The notes under the pieces: generated by a model
Told to the model about the DNA's origin: nothing
Database searches by the model: none
Seen by the model: only the letters and a program-made list of their open reading frames with translations
Position numbers and translations under genes: made by a program
In this document: in pieces, positions 25,747-34,879 of the stretch
Layout: every line of letters begins with the position of its first letter
How positions within the stretch are numbered: the first letter of the stretch is position 1
Assembly: GCA_947494565.1 (NCBI GenBank)
Contig: CANLVG010000005.1
Coordinates: 248,001-312,000, forward strand
Length of the DNA: 64,000 nucleotides
Direction: 5' to 3'
Origin: an uncultured Flavobacteriaceae bacterium
Lineage (GTDB): Bacteria; Bacteroidota; Bacteroidia; Flavobacteriales; Flavobacteriaceae

Positions 25747-26610
25747 CTATCCTAGATAGGTTTTTAAGATTTTACTTCTTGAGGTATGCTTTAACCGTCG
25801 AATGGCTTTTTCCTTGATTTGGCGTACTCTTTCCCTTGTTAGGTCGAAAGTTTCCCCAATTTCTTCCAAAGTCATCGAATGTTGTCCTGCCAAACCGAAA
25901 TATAGACGTATCACATCAGCTTCTCGAGGTGTTAAAGTCTCTAAAGCTCTTTCGATTTCGGTACGTAAGGATTCATGCAGCAATTCTTTATCAGGGTTGG
26001 GTGACTCACCACTACGAAGTACATCGTACAGGTTTGAATCTTCCCCGTCGATCAATGGAGCATCCATAGATACGTGGCGACCTGAGTTTTTCAAGGATTG
26101 CTTGACATCTTCAACGGTCATATCCAATTCTTTTGCAATTTCTTCAGCAGAAGGCATACGTTCATGCGCTTGCTCCAAAAAAGCAAAAGTTTTGTTGATT
26201 TTGTTAATAGAACCGATTTTATTCAAGGGCAAACGGACAATACGTGATTGTTCCGCCAATGCCTGTAAAATCGATTGACGAATCCACCATACGGCGTAGG
26301 AAATAAATTTAAATCCACGTGTTTCGTCAAAACGTTGTGCCGCTTTAATCAACCCAAGGTTTCCCTCGTTGATCAAGTCCGGCAAAGTAAGGCCTTGGTT
26401 CTGGTACTGCTTGGCGACCGATACCACGAATCGAAGATTGGCTTTTGTTAGTTTTTCAAGAGCGATCTGGTCGCCTGCCTTGATACGTTGTGCCAATTCT
26501 ACTTCTTCATCAGCGGTAATCAAGTCTACTTTGCCGATTTCTTGCAAGTACTTGTCCAAAGATGCGGTCTCTCTATTAGTGACCTGTTTTGTAATCTTAA
26601 GCTGTCTCAT
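25747..26610 (-). CDS. rpoD: Primary sigma factor, RpoD/SigA type
   Basis: 287 residues, the short Bacteroidota form without region 1.1. Region 1.2 ([20 protein letters not shown]), region 2 ([39 protein letters not shown]), region 3 ([20 protein letters not shown]) and region 4 ([35 protein letters not shown]) are all intact. It directs RNA polymerase to housekeeping promoters; in this phylum these are TTTG / TAnnTTTG, as seen at several genes in this window. Single gene with its own terminator. Confidence 0.96.
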   Translation of the reverse strand: MRQLKITKQVTNRETASLDKYLQEIGKVDLITADEEVELAQRIKAGDQIALEKLTKANLRFVVSVAKQYQNQGLTLPDLINEGNLGLIKAAQRFDETRGFKFISYAVWWIRQSILQALAEQSRIVRLPLNKIGSINKINKTFAFLEQAHERMPSAEEIAKELDMTVEDVKQSLKNSGRHVSMDAPLIDGEDSNLYDVLRSGESPNPDKELLHESLRTEIERALETLTPREADVIRLYFGLAGQHSMTLEEIGETFDLTRERVRQIKEKAIRRLKHTSRSKILKTYLG

Positions 26611-26840
26611 GTAAGGGGATTAAATTGATAATTCAACAGACTGCATATACTTATACGTAAAAAAGACAGAAAAGTTACAAAACGACTAAAAAAAGTTTAT
26701 TTTAAGGTTAAATGGTAAAATAATGTCTACCAATGAAGATGAATCGCATCGTACTATAGATATTGCATTTACGGGCTTTCCCCTCACTATAGGTCAAAAC
26801 CTTTTATATTTAAGGTGTAATTGTAAAATCATATTGCAGA

Positions 26841-27668
26841 ATGCATATTGAAACTTTCAGACCAAAAAATCGAGAACTTCAAAATTACATTGAAAGTTAT
26901 TACATTTTAAAACATTCAAAAGAGGAGACTAACATAAGTTACCTGGCATTTCCCTCAATTTGCTCTATTGTAAGTGTTGTTAACAATGCGGAGAATATTA
27001 TTTCACAAGACTACATTAGCGTAAAACCTTCTCAACTAAGACAATTAGATACCAGTTTGGTTTGTAGATTTAATAATCCTATCTGTTTTAAGTATCAAGG
27101 TGATATTAAGGAAATCACTATTAGTTTTAGATCATTGGGACTTAATGCGTTTTTAAATAACCCCTTAAAAGACTACAGTAACAGTTTTTTTGGACCCTTT
27201 ATACCATTTTCGGATTATGAAAAGGAAATGAAAACTATAATAGAAATAGAAGATAATACATTGTTGGCAGAATCTTTGGAAAAATATTGGGTAGCTAAAC
27301 TAAAAGGATTCCGTCACCCTTTTCTGAATAACGCAGTTTCTATTATAGAAGAACAACCTAAAATTTCAACTTTGGAACTGGCAAACGAATTCAATATAAG
27401 CCGGAAAACTCTTATCAAACACTTTAAGCATCATATTTGTAAAACTCCTACGGAATACAAAAAAATACTCCGTTTCAGAAGGACGATGGAAGAAATGCGG
27501 ACAATCAAAAAAGCAACCACCTTAACCGAATTAAGTTATATCGCTGACTTTTTTGATCAGTCTCATATGACTACCAGCTTTAAATCATTGACGGGACTAC
27601 CGCCCAGGATCTTCTTCAAAAACCTGACTACCATACAAAATAGTAATATTCAGTGGATATTTAATTGA
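26841..27668 (+). CDS. AraC-family transcriptional regulator
   Basis: 275 residues. The N-terminal 165 residues are a variable sensory domain without a clear cupin motif. The C-terminal 100 residues carry two helix-turn-helix units (TLELANEFNISRKTLIKHFK and TTLTELSYIADFFDQSHMTT, then FKSLTGLPPRIFFKN). It is divergent from the sigma factor gene and 142 bp upstream of a small lipoprotein gene on the same strand, a possible target. Its base composition looks clearly more AT-rich than the neighbouring pnp and rpoD, so recent acquisition is possible. Confidence 0.85.
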   Translation: MHIETFRPKNRELQNYIESYYILKHSKEETNISYLAFPSICSIVSVVNNAENIISQDYISVKPSQLRQLDTSLVCRFNNPICFKYQGDIKEITISFRSLGLNAFLNNPLKDYSNSFFGPFIPFSDYEKEMKTIIEIEDNTLLAESLEKYWVAKLKGFRHPFLNNAVSIIEEQPKISTLELANEFNISRKTLIKHFKHHICKTPTEYKKILRFRRTMEEMRTIKKATTLTELSYIADFFDQSHMTTSFKSLTGLPPRIFFKNLTTIQNSNIQWIFN

Positions 27669-27870
27669 GGTTAATCCTATACAAGTTTATTTAGATTCTA
27701 TAGATGAAATTCGTTACGTCTTATGAAGTAGCTGGTTTTTTATTTTAAAATCGGGTTACACTGAGAATAGTAATGAACTAATTTTAAGTATTAACCCTTA
27801 TACCTATCGTATGTCCGAATACCATAAAAATGAAATCAAGTTCGATCATTTGTCTATAAATCAGATTCAC

Positions 27871-28341
27871 TTGAAGAGACTTGTTCTTTTTTTAACAATA
27901 TGTATTACACTGTTGTCATGTTCAAATGATAGTTCGGATGATGAAATTCCAGATGTGGAAGAAGTGGATTTGACGATTGTCGAGGGCCGCTACAAAGGCG
28001 CTTGGAAATGGGAGCTAGGTGATGGTTTAATATCCATGATAATAACCCAAGGGGAAGCTGCCAATCGCTATAATGTGGAGTATTTTGAATCGAATAACTA
28101 TCTGCCAAGGCGTCGGTCTGATGGTGTTTCCCCAGATGCTAGAGGTGAATTGATAGTAGACGGAATGAACGTCTCAATTGATTTGGACCATCTCGTTGAT
28201 GACCCTCCTTGTCCGGGAAAATTTACTGGGACAGGAACATTTAACGAAAATGGTGAGTTGGCCTTTACTATGAATATAGACGATTGCTTTGCTGAGAATG
28301 AGCCGGCAACTTGGGAACTGGAAAAACAAGAAAATTTATAA
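27871..28341 (+). CDS. Small lipoprotein of unknown function
   Basis: The frame is open from an ATG at 27811, but the lipoprotein signal (KRLVLFLTICITLLSC) begins only 20 residues later. I therefore prefer the in-frame TTG at 27871; the ATG start would give an unusually long n-region. The mature part starts SNDSSDDE, an acidic linker as in many flavobacterial lipoproteins, and then holds a beta-rich domain of about 120 residues with one Cys pair (PPCPG, DDCFA). Function not recognised. It ends just before a strong two-way terminator. Confidence 0.6.
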   Translation: MKRLVLFLTICITLLSCSNDSSDDEIPDVEEVDLTIVEGRYKGAWKWELGDGLISMIITQGEAANRYNVEYFESNNYLPRRRSDGVSPDARGELIVDGMNVSIDLDHLVDDPPCPGKFTGTGTFNENGELAFTMNIDDCFAENEPATWELEKQENL

Positions 28342-28389
28342 CCGGATTTTTGGTTTGATTCTGTATAATTTATGGAAAATGAGATAAAA

Positions 28390-28430
28390 AACCCCCTTTG
28401 AAAAATTCTTTTCAAAGGGGGTTGCTTTTT
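28390..28430. terminator. Bidirectional terminator between lipoprotein gene and pnp
   Basis: A 15-bp perfect stem (28390-28404 with 28409-28423; core CCCCCTTTG/CAAAGGGGG) around an ATTC loop, with T-runs on both sides. It serves both the plus-strand lipoprotein gene and pnp. Confidence 0.9.
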
Positions 28431-28438
28431 GAAGAAAT

Positions 28439-30655
28439 TTAATCCCTTCTTGGTTTGCGATCTCTATTGTCTCTGCCACGACGATCATCTCTACGGCGAT
28501 CATTACTTCGTGGTTTACGCTCTACATAACCTTCCGGTTTTGGCAAGAGTGCCTTACGTGACACTTTTTCCTTGCGAGTACGTGGATCTGTACCTAAATA
28601 CTTCACTTCAAACTCATCACCCATATTTACGACATCCGAAACATTTTCCGTTCGTTCCCATGCCAATTCGGATACATGCAGTAAGGTCTCGTTTCCTGGA
28701 GCATCTAGATATTCTACAACAGCCCCGAAATCAAGCATCTTGATGACCTTAACTTGGTAAGATTCATTCATTTGAGGCTTGAACATCAACGAATCGATCT
28801 TCGATAATACGGCATCAATACCATTTTGATCCGTTCCTAAAATTTCAACGATACCTTCTTCGGTAACGGGATCCTCATTGATAACAATGGTAGTGCCCGT
28901 TTCTTTTTGAAGCTCTTGAATAACCTTTCCACCAGGACCGATCAACGCACCAATAAATTCGTTTGGTATGATACGCGTTACCATTTTGGGAGAGTGTGGT
29001 TTTACATCTGCATTTGGAGCCGCAATGGTATCCGTTAGTTTTCCCAAGATGTGCATACGGCCATCTCTAGCTTGCTTGAGGGCGTTTACTAAAATTTCAT
29101 AGGACAACCCTTTTACTTTGATATCCATCTGACAGGCGGTGATTCCGTCTGCAGTTCCGGTAACTTTGAAATCCATGTCTCCCAAATGATCTTCATCACC
29201 CAAGATATCGGAAAGAACGGCATATTTCCCTGTCTCAGCATCGGATATTAGTCCCATGGCGATACCGGAAACCGGCTTTTTCAATTGAACTCCAGCATCC
29301 ATCAAGGCCATTGTACCTGAGCAAACGGTTGCCATCGAAGACGAGCCATTGGATTCCAATACTTCGGAAACCACACGTACGGTGTACGGACAATCATCAG
29401 GAACCATTCCTTTTAAAGCACGTTGTGCTAGGTTACCGTGACCGACTTCCCTTCTGGAAGTTCCACGAATAGGTCGTGCCTCTCCAGTGGAGAAAGGAGG
29501 AAAATTGTAGTGTAAATAGAAACGCTCTTCACCTTCGTGCGAAGGCATGTCAATTTGGTTGGAATCTCTTGAGGTACCTAAAGTAACCGTGGCCAATGCC
29601 TGTGTCTCACCTCGGGTGAAAATAGCGGACCCATGAGTGGAGGGCAAGTAATCGACCTCACACCATATAGGACGTATTTCATCGGTCTTACGACCATCGA
29701 GACGCAAACCTTCATTTAAGGTAAGATCACGAACGGCCGCTTTTTCCGCTTTGTAGAAATATTTGGAAACCAAATCTCCAATATCTTCCAGTTCCTCCTC
29801 GGAGAAACTTGCTTTTACTTCTTCTTTGATTTCTGCGAAAGCAGCACTTCTTTCATGCTTGGCAGAACCGGCTTTAGCTATAGCATAGACTTTATCATAC
29901 GTAAGGTCATGTACTTTTTGCTGCAACTCTTCATCTTCGCGCTCTCCTTCATATTCGCGAACCTCTTTCTTGCCAAAGGCTTCGGCCAGTTTCATTTGGG
30001 CGGCACATTGCACTTTGATCGCCTCATGCGCAAATTTAATGGCCTCGGTCATTTCTTCTTCGGAAATCTCGCCCATTTCACCTTCTACCATCATGACGGA
30101 GTCAGCAGAAGCACCGATCATCATGTCGATATCGGATTCAGCAAGTTGTGCTCGGGTCGGATTGATGATGAACTCACCGTTGACACGACCGACTCTTGCT
30201 TCCGAAATGGCACATTCGAAAGGAAAATCAGATAATTGTATGGCGGCTGATGCAGCCAAACCGGCCATAGCATCGGGCATCACATCCTCATCATGAGACA
30301 TCAATTGAATCATCACCTGGGTTTCAGAATGATAGTCTTTTGGGAATAGTGGTCGTAGCACACGATCCACTAGGCGCATAGTCAATACTTCACCGTCACT
30401 AGGTCGCGCTTCCCTTTTGAAGAAACCACCGGGATAACGACCCGCTGCGGCAAACTTCTCACGGTAATCCACAGTTAGCGGAAGGAAGTCCACATCTGAT
30501 TGTTTGTAATTGGAAACTACTGTACATAACAGCATACATTTTCCTGATTGTACTACAACAGAACCATGTGCCTGTTTCGCCAATTTTCCGGTTTCGATGG
30601 AAATTTCCCTACCATCACCAAGGTCGATGACCTCTTTAAATACTTTTGGAATCAT
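28439..30655 (-). CDS. pnp: Polyribonucleotide nucleotidyltransferase (PNPase)
   Basis: 738 residues with the full domain order: two RNase PH domains joined by a helical linker, then KH ([19 protein letters not shown], about 555-610) and S1 ([18 protein letters not shown]). It ends in a basic Arg/Asp-rich tail ([19 protein letters not shown]) that may bind RNA or RNase partners. It degrades RNA 3'-5' by phosphorolysis in the cytosol. The second PH domain holds the phosphate site ([24 protein letters not shown]). It lies downstream of rpsO, the arrangement known from many bacteria, with a leader hairpin at 30707-30732. Confidence 0.97.
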   Translation of the reverse strand: MIPKVFKEVIDLGDGREISIETGKLAKQAHGSVVVQSGKCMLLCTVVSNYKQSDVDFLPLTVDYREKFAAAGRYPGGFFKREARPSDGEVLTMRLVDRVLRPLFPKDYHSETQVMIQLMSHDEDVMPDAMAGLAASAAIQLSDFPFECAISEARVGRVNGEFIINPTRAQLAESDIDMMIGASADSVMMVEGEMGEISEEEMTEAIKFAHEAIKVQCAAQMKLAEAFGKKEVREYEGEREDEELQQKVHDLTYDKVYAIAKAGSAKHERSAAFAEIKEEVKASFSEEELEDIGDLVSKYFYKAEKAAVRDLTLNEGLRLDGRKTDEIRPIWCEVDYLPSTHGSAIFTRGETQALATVTLGTSRDSNQIDMPSHEGEERFYLHYNFPPFSTGEARPIRGTSRREVGHGNLAQRALKGMVPDDCPYTVRVVSEVLESNGSSSMATVCSGTMALMDAGVQLKKPVSGIAMGLISDAETGKYAVLSDILGDEDHLGDMDFKVTGTADGITACQMDIKVKGLSYEILVNALKQARDGRMHILGKLTDTIAAPNADVKPHSPKMVTRIIPNEFIGALIGPGGKVIQELQKETGTTIVINEDPVTEEGIVEILGTDQNGIDAVLSKIDSLMFKPQMNESYQVKVIKMLDFGAVVEYLDAPGNETLLHVSELAWERTENVSDVVNMGDEFEVKYLGTDPRTRKEKVSRKALLPKPEGYVERKPRSNDRRRDDRRGRDNRDRKPRRD

Positions 30656-30706
30656 ACATTTGATTTTTACCTGATCTTAATTTCAGGATTTCGTTAAACA
30701 ATGGTC

Positions 30707-30732
30707 ACTCCGCCATTTTTTCTGGTCGGAGT
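30707..30732 (-). promoter_or_regulatory. Hairpin in the pnp leader
   Basis: ACTCCG and CCA pair with TGG and CGGAGT around an A-rich loop, with one bulged base, about 50 bp before the pnp ATG. In E. coli the pnp leader folds into an RNase III-cleaved stem used for autoregulation. A similar role here is inference from position only. Confidence 0.35.
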
Positions 30733-30828
30733 TGTTGTGTTGTGTTGACCAATGAAAAACTGTGTGCAGCTTTTAGTTTGCCTGCCCTTTACAGGGTTTT
30801 CATTTCAGGACTTTTAAATTTTATAAAA

Positions 30829-30855
30829 AAAGAGGGAAGCCAAGCTTCCCTCTTT
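30829..30855 (-). terminator. rpsO terminator
   Basis: A 12-bp perfect stem (AAAGAGGGAAGC with GCTTCCCTCTTT) around a 3-base loop. On the minus strand it is followed by seven T. It lies 6 bp after the rpsO stop codon. Confidence 0.92.
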
Positions 30856-30860
30856 GTCTA

Positions 30861-31130
30861 TTACTTTCTGATACCTAGTTCTTTGATCAGCTCACGATAT
30901 TTTACAATATCCTTCTTCTTCAAATAATCCAATAGGCTTCTTCTTTTACCAACCAATTTGACCAATGAACGCTCGGTGTTAAAATCTTTGTGGTTCTTTT
31001 TCAAGTGACCGGTGAGGTGATTGATGCGGTGCGTGAACAACGCAATCTGACCTTCGGTAGAACCAGTATTTTCTGCTTTTCCGCCGTGTTTCTTGAAAAT
31101 GTCGGCTTTGATTTCTTTTGTTAAGTACAT
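30861..31130 (-). CDS. rpsO: 30S ribosomal protein S15
   Basis: 89 residues, the usual length. GSTEGQIALFTHRINHLTGH, the LVGKRRSLLDYLK motif and the C-terminal ELIKELGIRK identify S15, which binds 16S rRNA at the central domain junction early in 30S assembly. It precedes pnp, as in E. coli, but a strong terminator separates the two. Confidence 0.98.
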   Translation of the reverse strand: MYLTKEIKADIFKKHGGKAENTGSTEGQIALFTHRINHLTGHLKKNHKDFNTERSLVKLVGKRRSLLDYLKKKDIVKYRELIKELGIRK

Positions 31131-31184
31131 GCTAATATTATTGTAAATGATTATTATGTATCTGACTGATTTTCAATCAGGCTG

Positions 31185-31192
31185 CAAAGATA
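31185..31192 (-). promoter_or_regulatory. Candidate rpsO -7 element
   Basis: The minus strand reads TATCTTTG, a perfect match to TAnnTTTG, followed by GC. It lies 55 bp before the ATG. A clear -33 element is not visible. A small hairpin (TGATT/AATCA) in the leader may serve autoregulation by S15. Confidence 0.4.
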
Positions 31193-31298
31193 AAAAATAT
31201 TTTCTGCATAAGCGCATATGAACAGGGCTTAAAATTTTGAATTAAACCTTTTCCGTTTCTTGAGGTCTTAGGTTCATAACCTTTTAAAATCCTTTGTT

Positions 31299-32165
31299 AT
31301 GAAAAAAAGCCTCAAAAAGATAAACCTTATGGGTTTGTCGGTAGTATCGATTGTATTACTTGTTTCTTGTGACAAAAATGAAGAGACTTCTGAAATTTCA
31401 AGTTCCGAAGTGATTTCGGCAACGGAGCTCCAAGTGAGTGACGAAGCGGAGTTGATTTCAGATGAAGTATCAAGTATCGCCGAAGACCTATATGCAGTAG
31501 ATGAGATTCAAGCGACTTCAAAGCATTTTTACGCGTCTGATTATCTGCCCGATTGTGCCACGGTTACTACAGTGGAAAACGGCACGACCAAGGAGAAAAC
31601 CATTGATTTTGGTGAGGGCTGCGAACTTCGTAACGGAAATGTGCTCAGTGGCATTATGTATTTAAGTTACGAGAAGGATATGGAAGCGGCGACCAAAACG
31701 TTGCAGTTATCATTGGAGAACTTTACGTATAACGAAGTAGCGGTAGAAGGTAATGCTACTATTATTCGCACCCGTTCCAACGGCAATGGCAATCCGCAAT
31801 CGGAAGCATCCGGACAGTTCAGCGGTGTTTGGCCCGATGGTGGTACGGTGAGTTTTACCAAAAACAGAACCCGTGAATGGATCGAGGGTTATGGCTCTGG
31901 ATTTTGGGGAGACAATGTATTTTCGATTACAGGAAGTTCAAGCTTTACAGGAAAGCTGGGCAATGTGTTCCAAAAGGAAATCACGACTCCCTTGCGCCGT
32001 GAATGGTCTTGCAGGTTCATTGTTAGCGGGGTGTTGGCCATCACGAGAAATGATGCCACCGCAACTCTTGACTTTGGCGATGGAAGCTGTGATGCCATTG
32101 GCGTATTGACTTCTGCTGATGGGGAATCCACAGAGGTGCAACTGCGGCGTTTCTTTAAAAAGTAG
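31299..32165 (+). CDS. Lipoprotein of unknown function
   Basis: 288 residues with a lipoprotein signal (LMGLSVVSIVLLVSC, Cys about 25), then a Ser/Glu-rich linker (EETSEISSSEVISATELQVS) and a roughly 220-residue beta-rich domain. Repeated strand patterns are seen (LSGIMYLSYEKD, LQLSLENFTYNEVAVEGN, ASGQFSGVWPDGGTVSF, FIVSGVLAITRNDATATLDF). The last strands DFGDGSCDA echo an earlier IDFGEGCEL, which suggests an internal duplication of the sheet. No enzymatic motif. Followed by its own terminator. Confidence 0.65.
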   Translation: MKKSLKKINLMGLSVVSIVLLVSCDKNEETSEISSSEVISATELQVSDEAELISDEVSSIAEDLYAVDEIQATSKHFYASDYLPDCATVTTVENGTTKEKTIDFGEGCELRNGNVLSGIMYLSYEKDMEAATKTLQLSLENFTYNEVAVEGNATIIRTRSNGNGNPQSEASGQFSGVWPDGGTVSFTKNRTREWIEGYGSGFWGDNVFSITGSSSFTGKLGNVFQKEITTPLRREWSCRFIVSGVLAITRNDATATLDFGDGSCDAIGVLTSADGESTEVQLRRFFKK

Positions 32166-32186
32166 GGCTACGAAAATCGGTAAACG

Positions 32187-32223
32187 AGCTGTTAGGACAG
32201 AAGAAGTTCTAGCAGCTTTTTTT
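32187..32223 (+). terminator. Terminator after the 31.3-kb lipoprotein gene
   Basis: A 12-bp stem (AGCTGTTAGGAC with GTTCTAGCAGCT, two G-U pairs) around a 7-base loop, followed by seven T, 22 bp after the stop codon. Confidence 0.85.
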
Positions 32224-32262
32224 AGTATCTCTCCGTAAATCCCCTTAATTCTTTTTGGCGAC

Positions 32263-32769
32263 CTAAAAAGCGCAGCCGTTGGGTAAAGGGGCTTCATTTA
32301 ACACTTCCGCGGCAAAACCAATGTCAAGATTGAAAGCGGTGAAGCCGTTCTTGACCGAACCTTTGAACGCGTTTTCACCATAGCCTGTGGTGTTCATGTG
32401 GGCGCGCACATAGACTTCGGTATTTTGGTCTAGGGCAATTGGACCTCCAGAACGGGTAAACGGTTGCTCGTTGACATGGCTATGGGCCAATATTCTGCGG
32501 TAGAGCAGCTTGCCATTTGTGTCGATGACCTCCCACCAATCTGCATATTGTTGGCAACCGAGGTCGTCGCTGGCGATAGTGACGTTAAAACTGTATTGAT
32601 TTTCTTCACCGGAAACGGCCAAATCGGTCACACTCGCCACACCTTCCAAAGTCTCTGTGGAATCTTCCATTTCCTGTGTTTCATCTTGAATGGATTCGTT
32701 TGAATCGGAAGCACAGCAACTCATCCATAAGACGATTAGGAGGAGTAATGAGGTGATGGGTGTTTTCAT
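32263..32769 (-). CDS. Lipoprotein of unknown function downstream of accD
   Basis: 168 residues with a lipoprotein signal ending in MSCC and an acidic linker (DETQEMEDSTETLEG). A beta domain follows with DLGCQQYADWWEVIDTNGKL and RRILAHSHVNEQPFTRSGGP, which may be a small lectin-like or Ig-like fold; the family is not recognised. The last residues include a Cys (LPNGCAF) that could pair with Cys in DLGCQ. It follows accD by 44 bp and may be co-transcribed with fbaA-accD, though a link with those enzymes is not obvious. Confidence 0.62.
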   Translation of the reverse strand: MKTPITSLLLLIVLWMSCCASDSNESIQDETQEMEDSTETLEGVASVTDLAVSGEENQYSFNVTIASDDLGCQQYADWWEVIDTNGKLLYRRILAHSHVNEQPFTRSGGPIALDQNTEVYVRAHMNTTGYGENAFKGSVKNGFTAFNLDIGFAAEVLNEAPLPNGCAF

Positions 32770-32813
32770 GGAAATATCCGTTAGCGAATTCGATTTCCAA
32801 TTATTCGTCGGTC

Positions 32814-33680
32814 TTAATCCTCAGACCTTAAAGGAATGTTCTGAATAAGGTCGATATAGAGGTTGATTTTCTTTTTTAGATTTTTTCGGTGACTGATAAA
32901 ATCCAGAAAGCCATGTTCCTTCACGAATTCCGCTGATTGAAATCCTTCAGGAAGTTCCTTCCCTGTTGTATCCTTAACTACTCGTGGTCCAGCGAAACCT
33001 ATCAAGGCCCCGGGTTCCGAAATGTTGATATCGCCAAGCATCGCATAGGAAGCCGTGGTGCCCCCGGTAGTGGGGTCTGTACACAAGGAAATATAGGGGA
33101 GTTTGGCCTCGGCAAGCTGCGCTAATTTCGCAGAGGTCTTGGCCAGTTGCATCAAAGAGAGCGCCGCCTCCATCATTCGTGCCCCACCTGATTTTGATAT
33201 CATTAGAAAGGGAGTCTTTTTCTTAATCGCATGGTCAATAGCGCGGGCTATTTTTTCACCGACAACACTTCCCATCGATCCCCCGATAAAACCGAAATCC
33301 ATACAGGCGACCGTGAGGTCTTTACCATATGATTTTCCCATGGCCGTACGAACGGCGTCTTTTAAACCGGTCTTCTTTTGAGCCGCTTTCAAGCGATCCG
33401 AGTATTTTTTCGTATCCTCGAACTTTAGGGGGTCTTTTGAGGTAAGTTTGGTATCGAGCTCCTTGAACTCATTGTTGTCAAAAAGAATCTCAAAGTATTC
33501 TTTACTACCGATACGCACATGATAGTCGTCTTCAGGACTCACATAAAAGTTCTTCGCCAATTCTTCTGACTCAACGATCTTACCTGTAGGCGACTTGTAC
33601 CAAAGGCCTCTCGGGGTGTCTTTTTTTTCTTCAGTAGCGGTCTGAATTCCTTTTTCCGTTCTTTTGAACCAAGCTGTCAT
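32814..33680 (-). CDS. accD: Acetyl-CoA carboxylase carboxyltransferase subunit beta
   Basis: 288 residues. The crotonase-like carboxyltransferase core is clear ([80 protein letters not shown]). It carries carboxyl transfer from biotin to acetyl-CoA with AccA, making malonyl-CoA for fatty acid synthesis. The N-terminal segment that holds a four-Cys zinc ribbon in E. coli is present ([20 protein letters not shown]) but has no Cys at all. It lies 42 bp after fbaA in one operon. Confidence 0.96.
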   Translation of the reverse strand: MTAWFKRTEKGIQTATEEKKDTPRGLWYKSPTGKIVESEELAKNFYVSPEDDYHVRIGSKEYFEILFDNNEFKELDTKLTSKDPLKFEDTKKYSDRLKAAQKKTGLKDAVRTAMGKSYGKDLTVACMDFGFIGGSMGSVVGEKIARAIDHAIKKKTPFLMISKSGGARMMEAALSLMQLAKTSAKLAQLAEAKLPYISLCTDPTTGGTTASYAMLGDINISEPGALIGFAGPRVVKDTTGKELPEGFQSAEFVKEHGFLDFISHRKNLKKKINLYIDLIQNIPLRSED

Positions 33681-33722
33681 AATTTCAGGAGTTTTATGTT
33701 GGACGAGCTAATTATAAAGTAC

Positions 33723-34790
33723 CTAAAGCGTGTTTACGTTGTTCAGGTCTTCGAAAGCTTTTTTCAATCGTTCGACAAATGACTTTTCACCCTCACGTAA
33801 CCATACTCTTGGGTCGTATGATTTCTTGTTCGGTTCATCCGGACCTGTTGGGTTGCCAATCTGTGATTGAAGATACTCCTTTTTTTCCTGAACATAATCC
33901 CTTACCCCTGAAAGAAATGCGTATTGCAGGTCGGTATCGATATTCATTTTGATGACCCCATAACTGATGCCTTCACGAATCTCTTCGACGGTAGAACCTG
34001 AACCACCATGAAAAACGAAGTCGATATGATTGTGCTCCACCCCATATTTTTCTGAGATATACTCTTGGGAGTTCTTCAAGATTTTTGGCGTCAATTTGAC
34101 GTTTCCTGGTTTGTATACCCCATGTACATTACCGAATGCAGCAGCAATCGTGAATCTGTGACTCACCTTTGATAATTCTTCGTAAGCATAAGCTACTTCT
34201 TCGGGTTGTGTATACAATTTGGAGTCGTCGACATCTGAATTGTCAACTCCATCTTCTTCACCACCGGTGATGCCCAATTCGATTTCCAAGGTCATATCCA
34301 TCTTGGCCATTCGTTCCAAATACCCTTTACAGATTTCGATATTCTCTTCTAATGGTTCTTCCGAGAGGTCGATCATATGGCTGCTGAACAACGACTTTCC
34401 GGTTTCTGCGTAATGCTTTTCACTGGCATCCAATAACCCATCGATCCAAGGCAACAATTTTTTGGCGCAATGATCGGTATGTAATATCACGGTCGCTCCA
34501 TAGGCCTCGGCCAATTGGTGTACATGCTTCGCACCGGCCACAGCGCCTTGAACGGCTGCGTTTTGGCCTTCATTGGATAGCCCTTTTCCCGCGTTGAACT
34601 GCGCACCTCCATTTGAGAACTGAACAATGACCGGAGCATTTAAAGCAGCAGCGGTTTCCAAAACTCCATTAATGGTATTCGAACCTATGACATTGACGGC
34701 AGGCAAGGCAAAACCCTTTTCCTTCGCGTAGTTGAAAATCTCTTGAACTTCATCCCCTGTGGCAACGCCAGGTTTTATATTGTGGGCCAT
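33723..34790 (-). CDS. fbaA: Class II fructose-bisphosphate aldolase
   Basis: 355 residues. VILHTDHCAKK holds the catalytic Asp106 and zinc-ligand His107. Further zinc and phosphate sites are LEIELGITGGEEDGVDNS, FGNVHGVYKPGNVKL and FVFHGGSGSTVEEI, and NMDTDLQ-type (here KMNIDTDLQYAF). It splits fructose-1,6-bisphosphate in glycolysis and runs in reverse in gluconeogenesis. Length and motifs match the class IIA enzymes. First gene of the fbaA-accD operon, with a good promoter match upstream. Confidence 0.97.
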   Translation of the reverse strand: MAHNIKPGVATGDEVQEIFNYAKEKGFALPAVNVIGSNTINGVLETAAALNAPVIVQFSNGGAQFNAGKGLSNEGQNAAVQGAVAGAKHVHQLAEAYGATVILHTDHCAKKLLPWIDGLLDASEKHYAETGKSLFSSHMIDLSEEPLEENIEICKGYLERMAKMDMTLEIELGITGGEEDGVDNSDVDDSKLYTQPEEVAYAYEELSKVSHRFTIAAAFGNVHGVYKPGNVKLTPKILKNSQEYISEKYGVEHNHIDFVFHGGSGSTVEEIREGISYGVIKMNIDTDLQYAFLSGVRDYVQEKKEYLQSQIGNPTGPDEPNKKSYDPRVWLREGEKSFVERLKKAFEDLNNVNTL

Positions 34791-34828
34791 AAGAATAGTA
34801 TCTATTTGTTAGTTATTTTATGAAAGGG

Positions 34829-34859
34829 CAAAAGTACTAAAATAAACAGGGCTTCAAAA
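34829..34859 (-). promoter_or_regulatory. fbaA promoter (Bacteroidota consensus)
   Basis: On the minus strand, TTTTG (34855-34859) and TACTTTTG (34829-34836) are separated by 18 bp, a close fit to the phylum consensus. The start codon follows about 38 bp after the -7 element. Confidence 0.6.
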
Positions 34860-34879
34860 TGTAGTTTTATAAAAACAAC

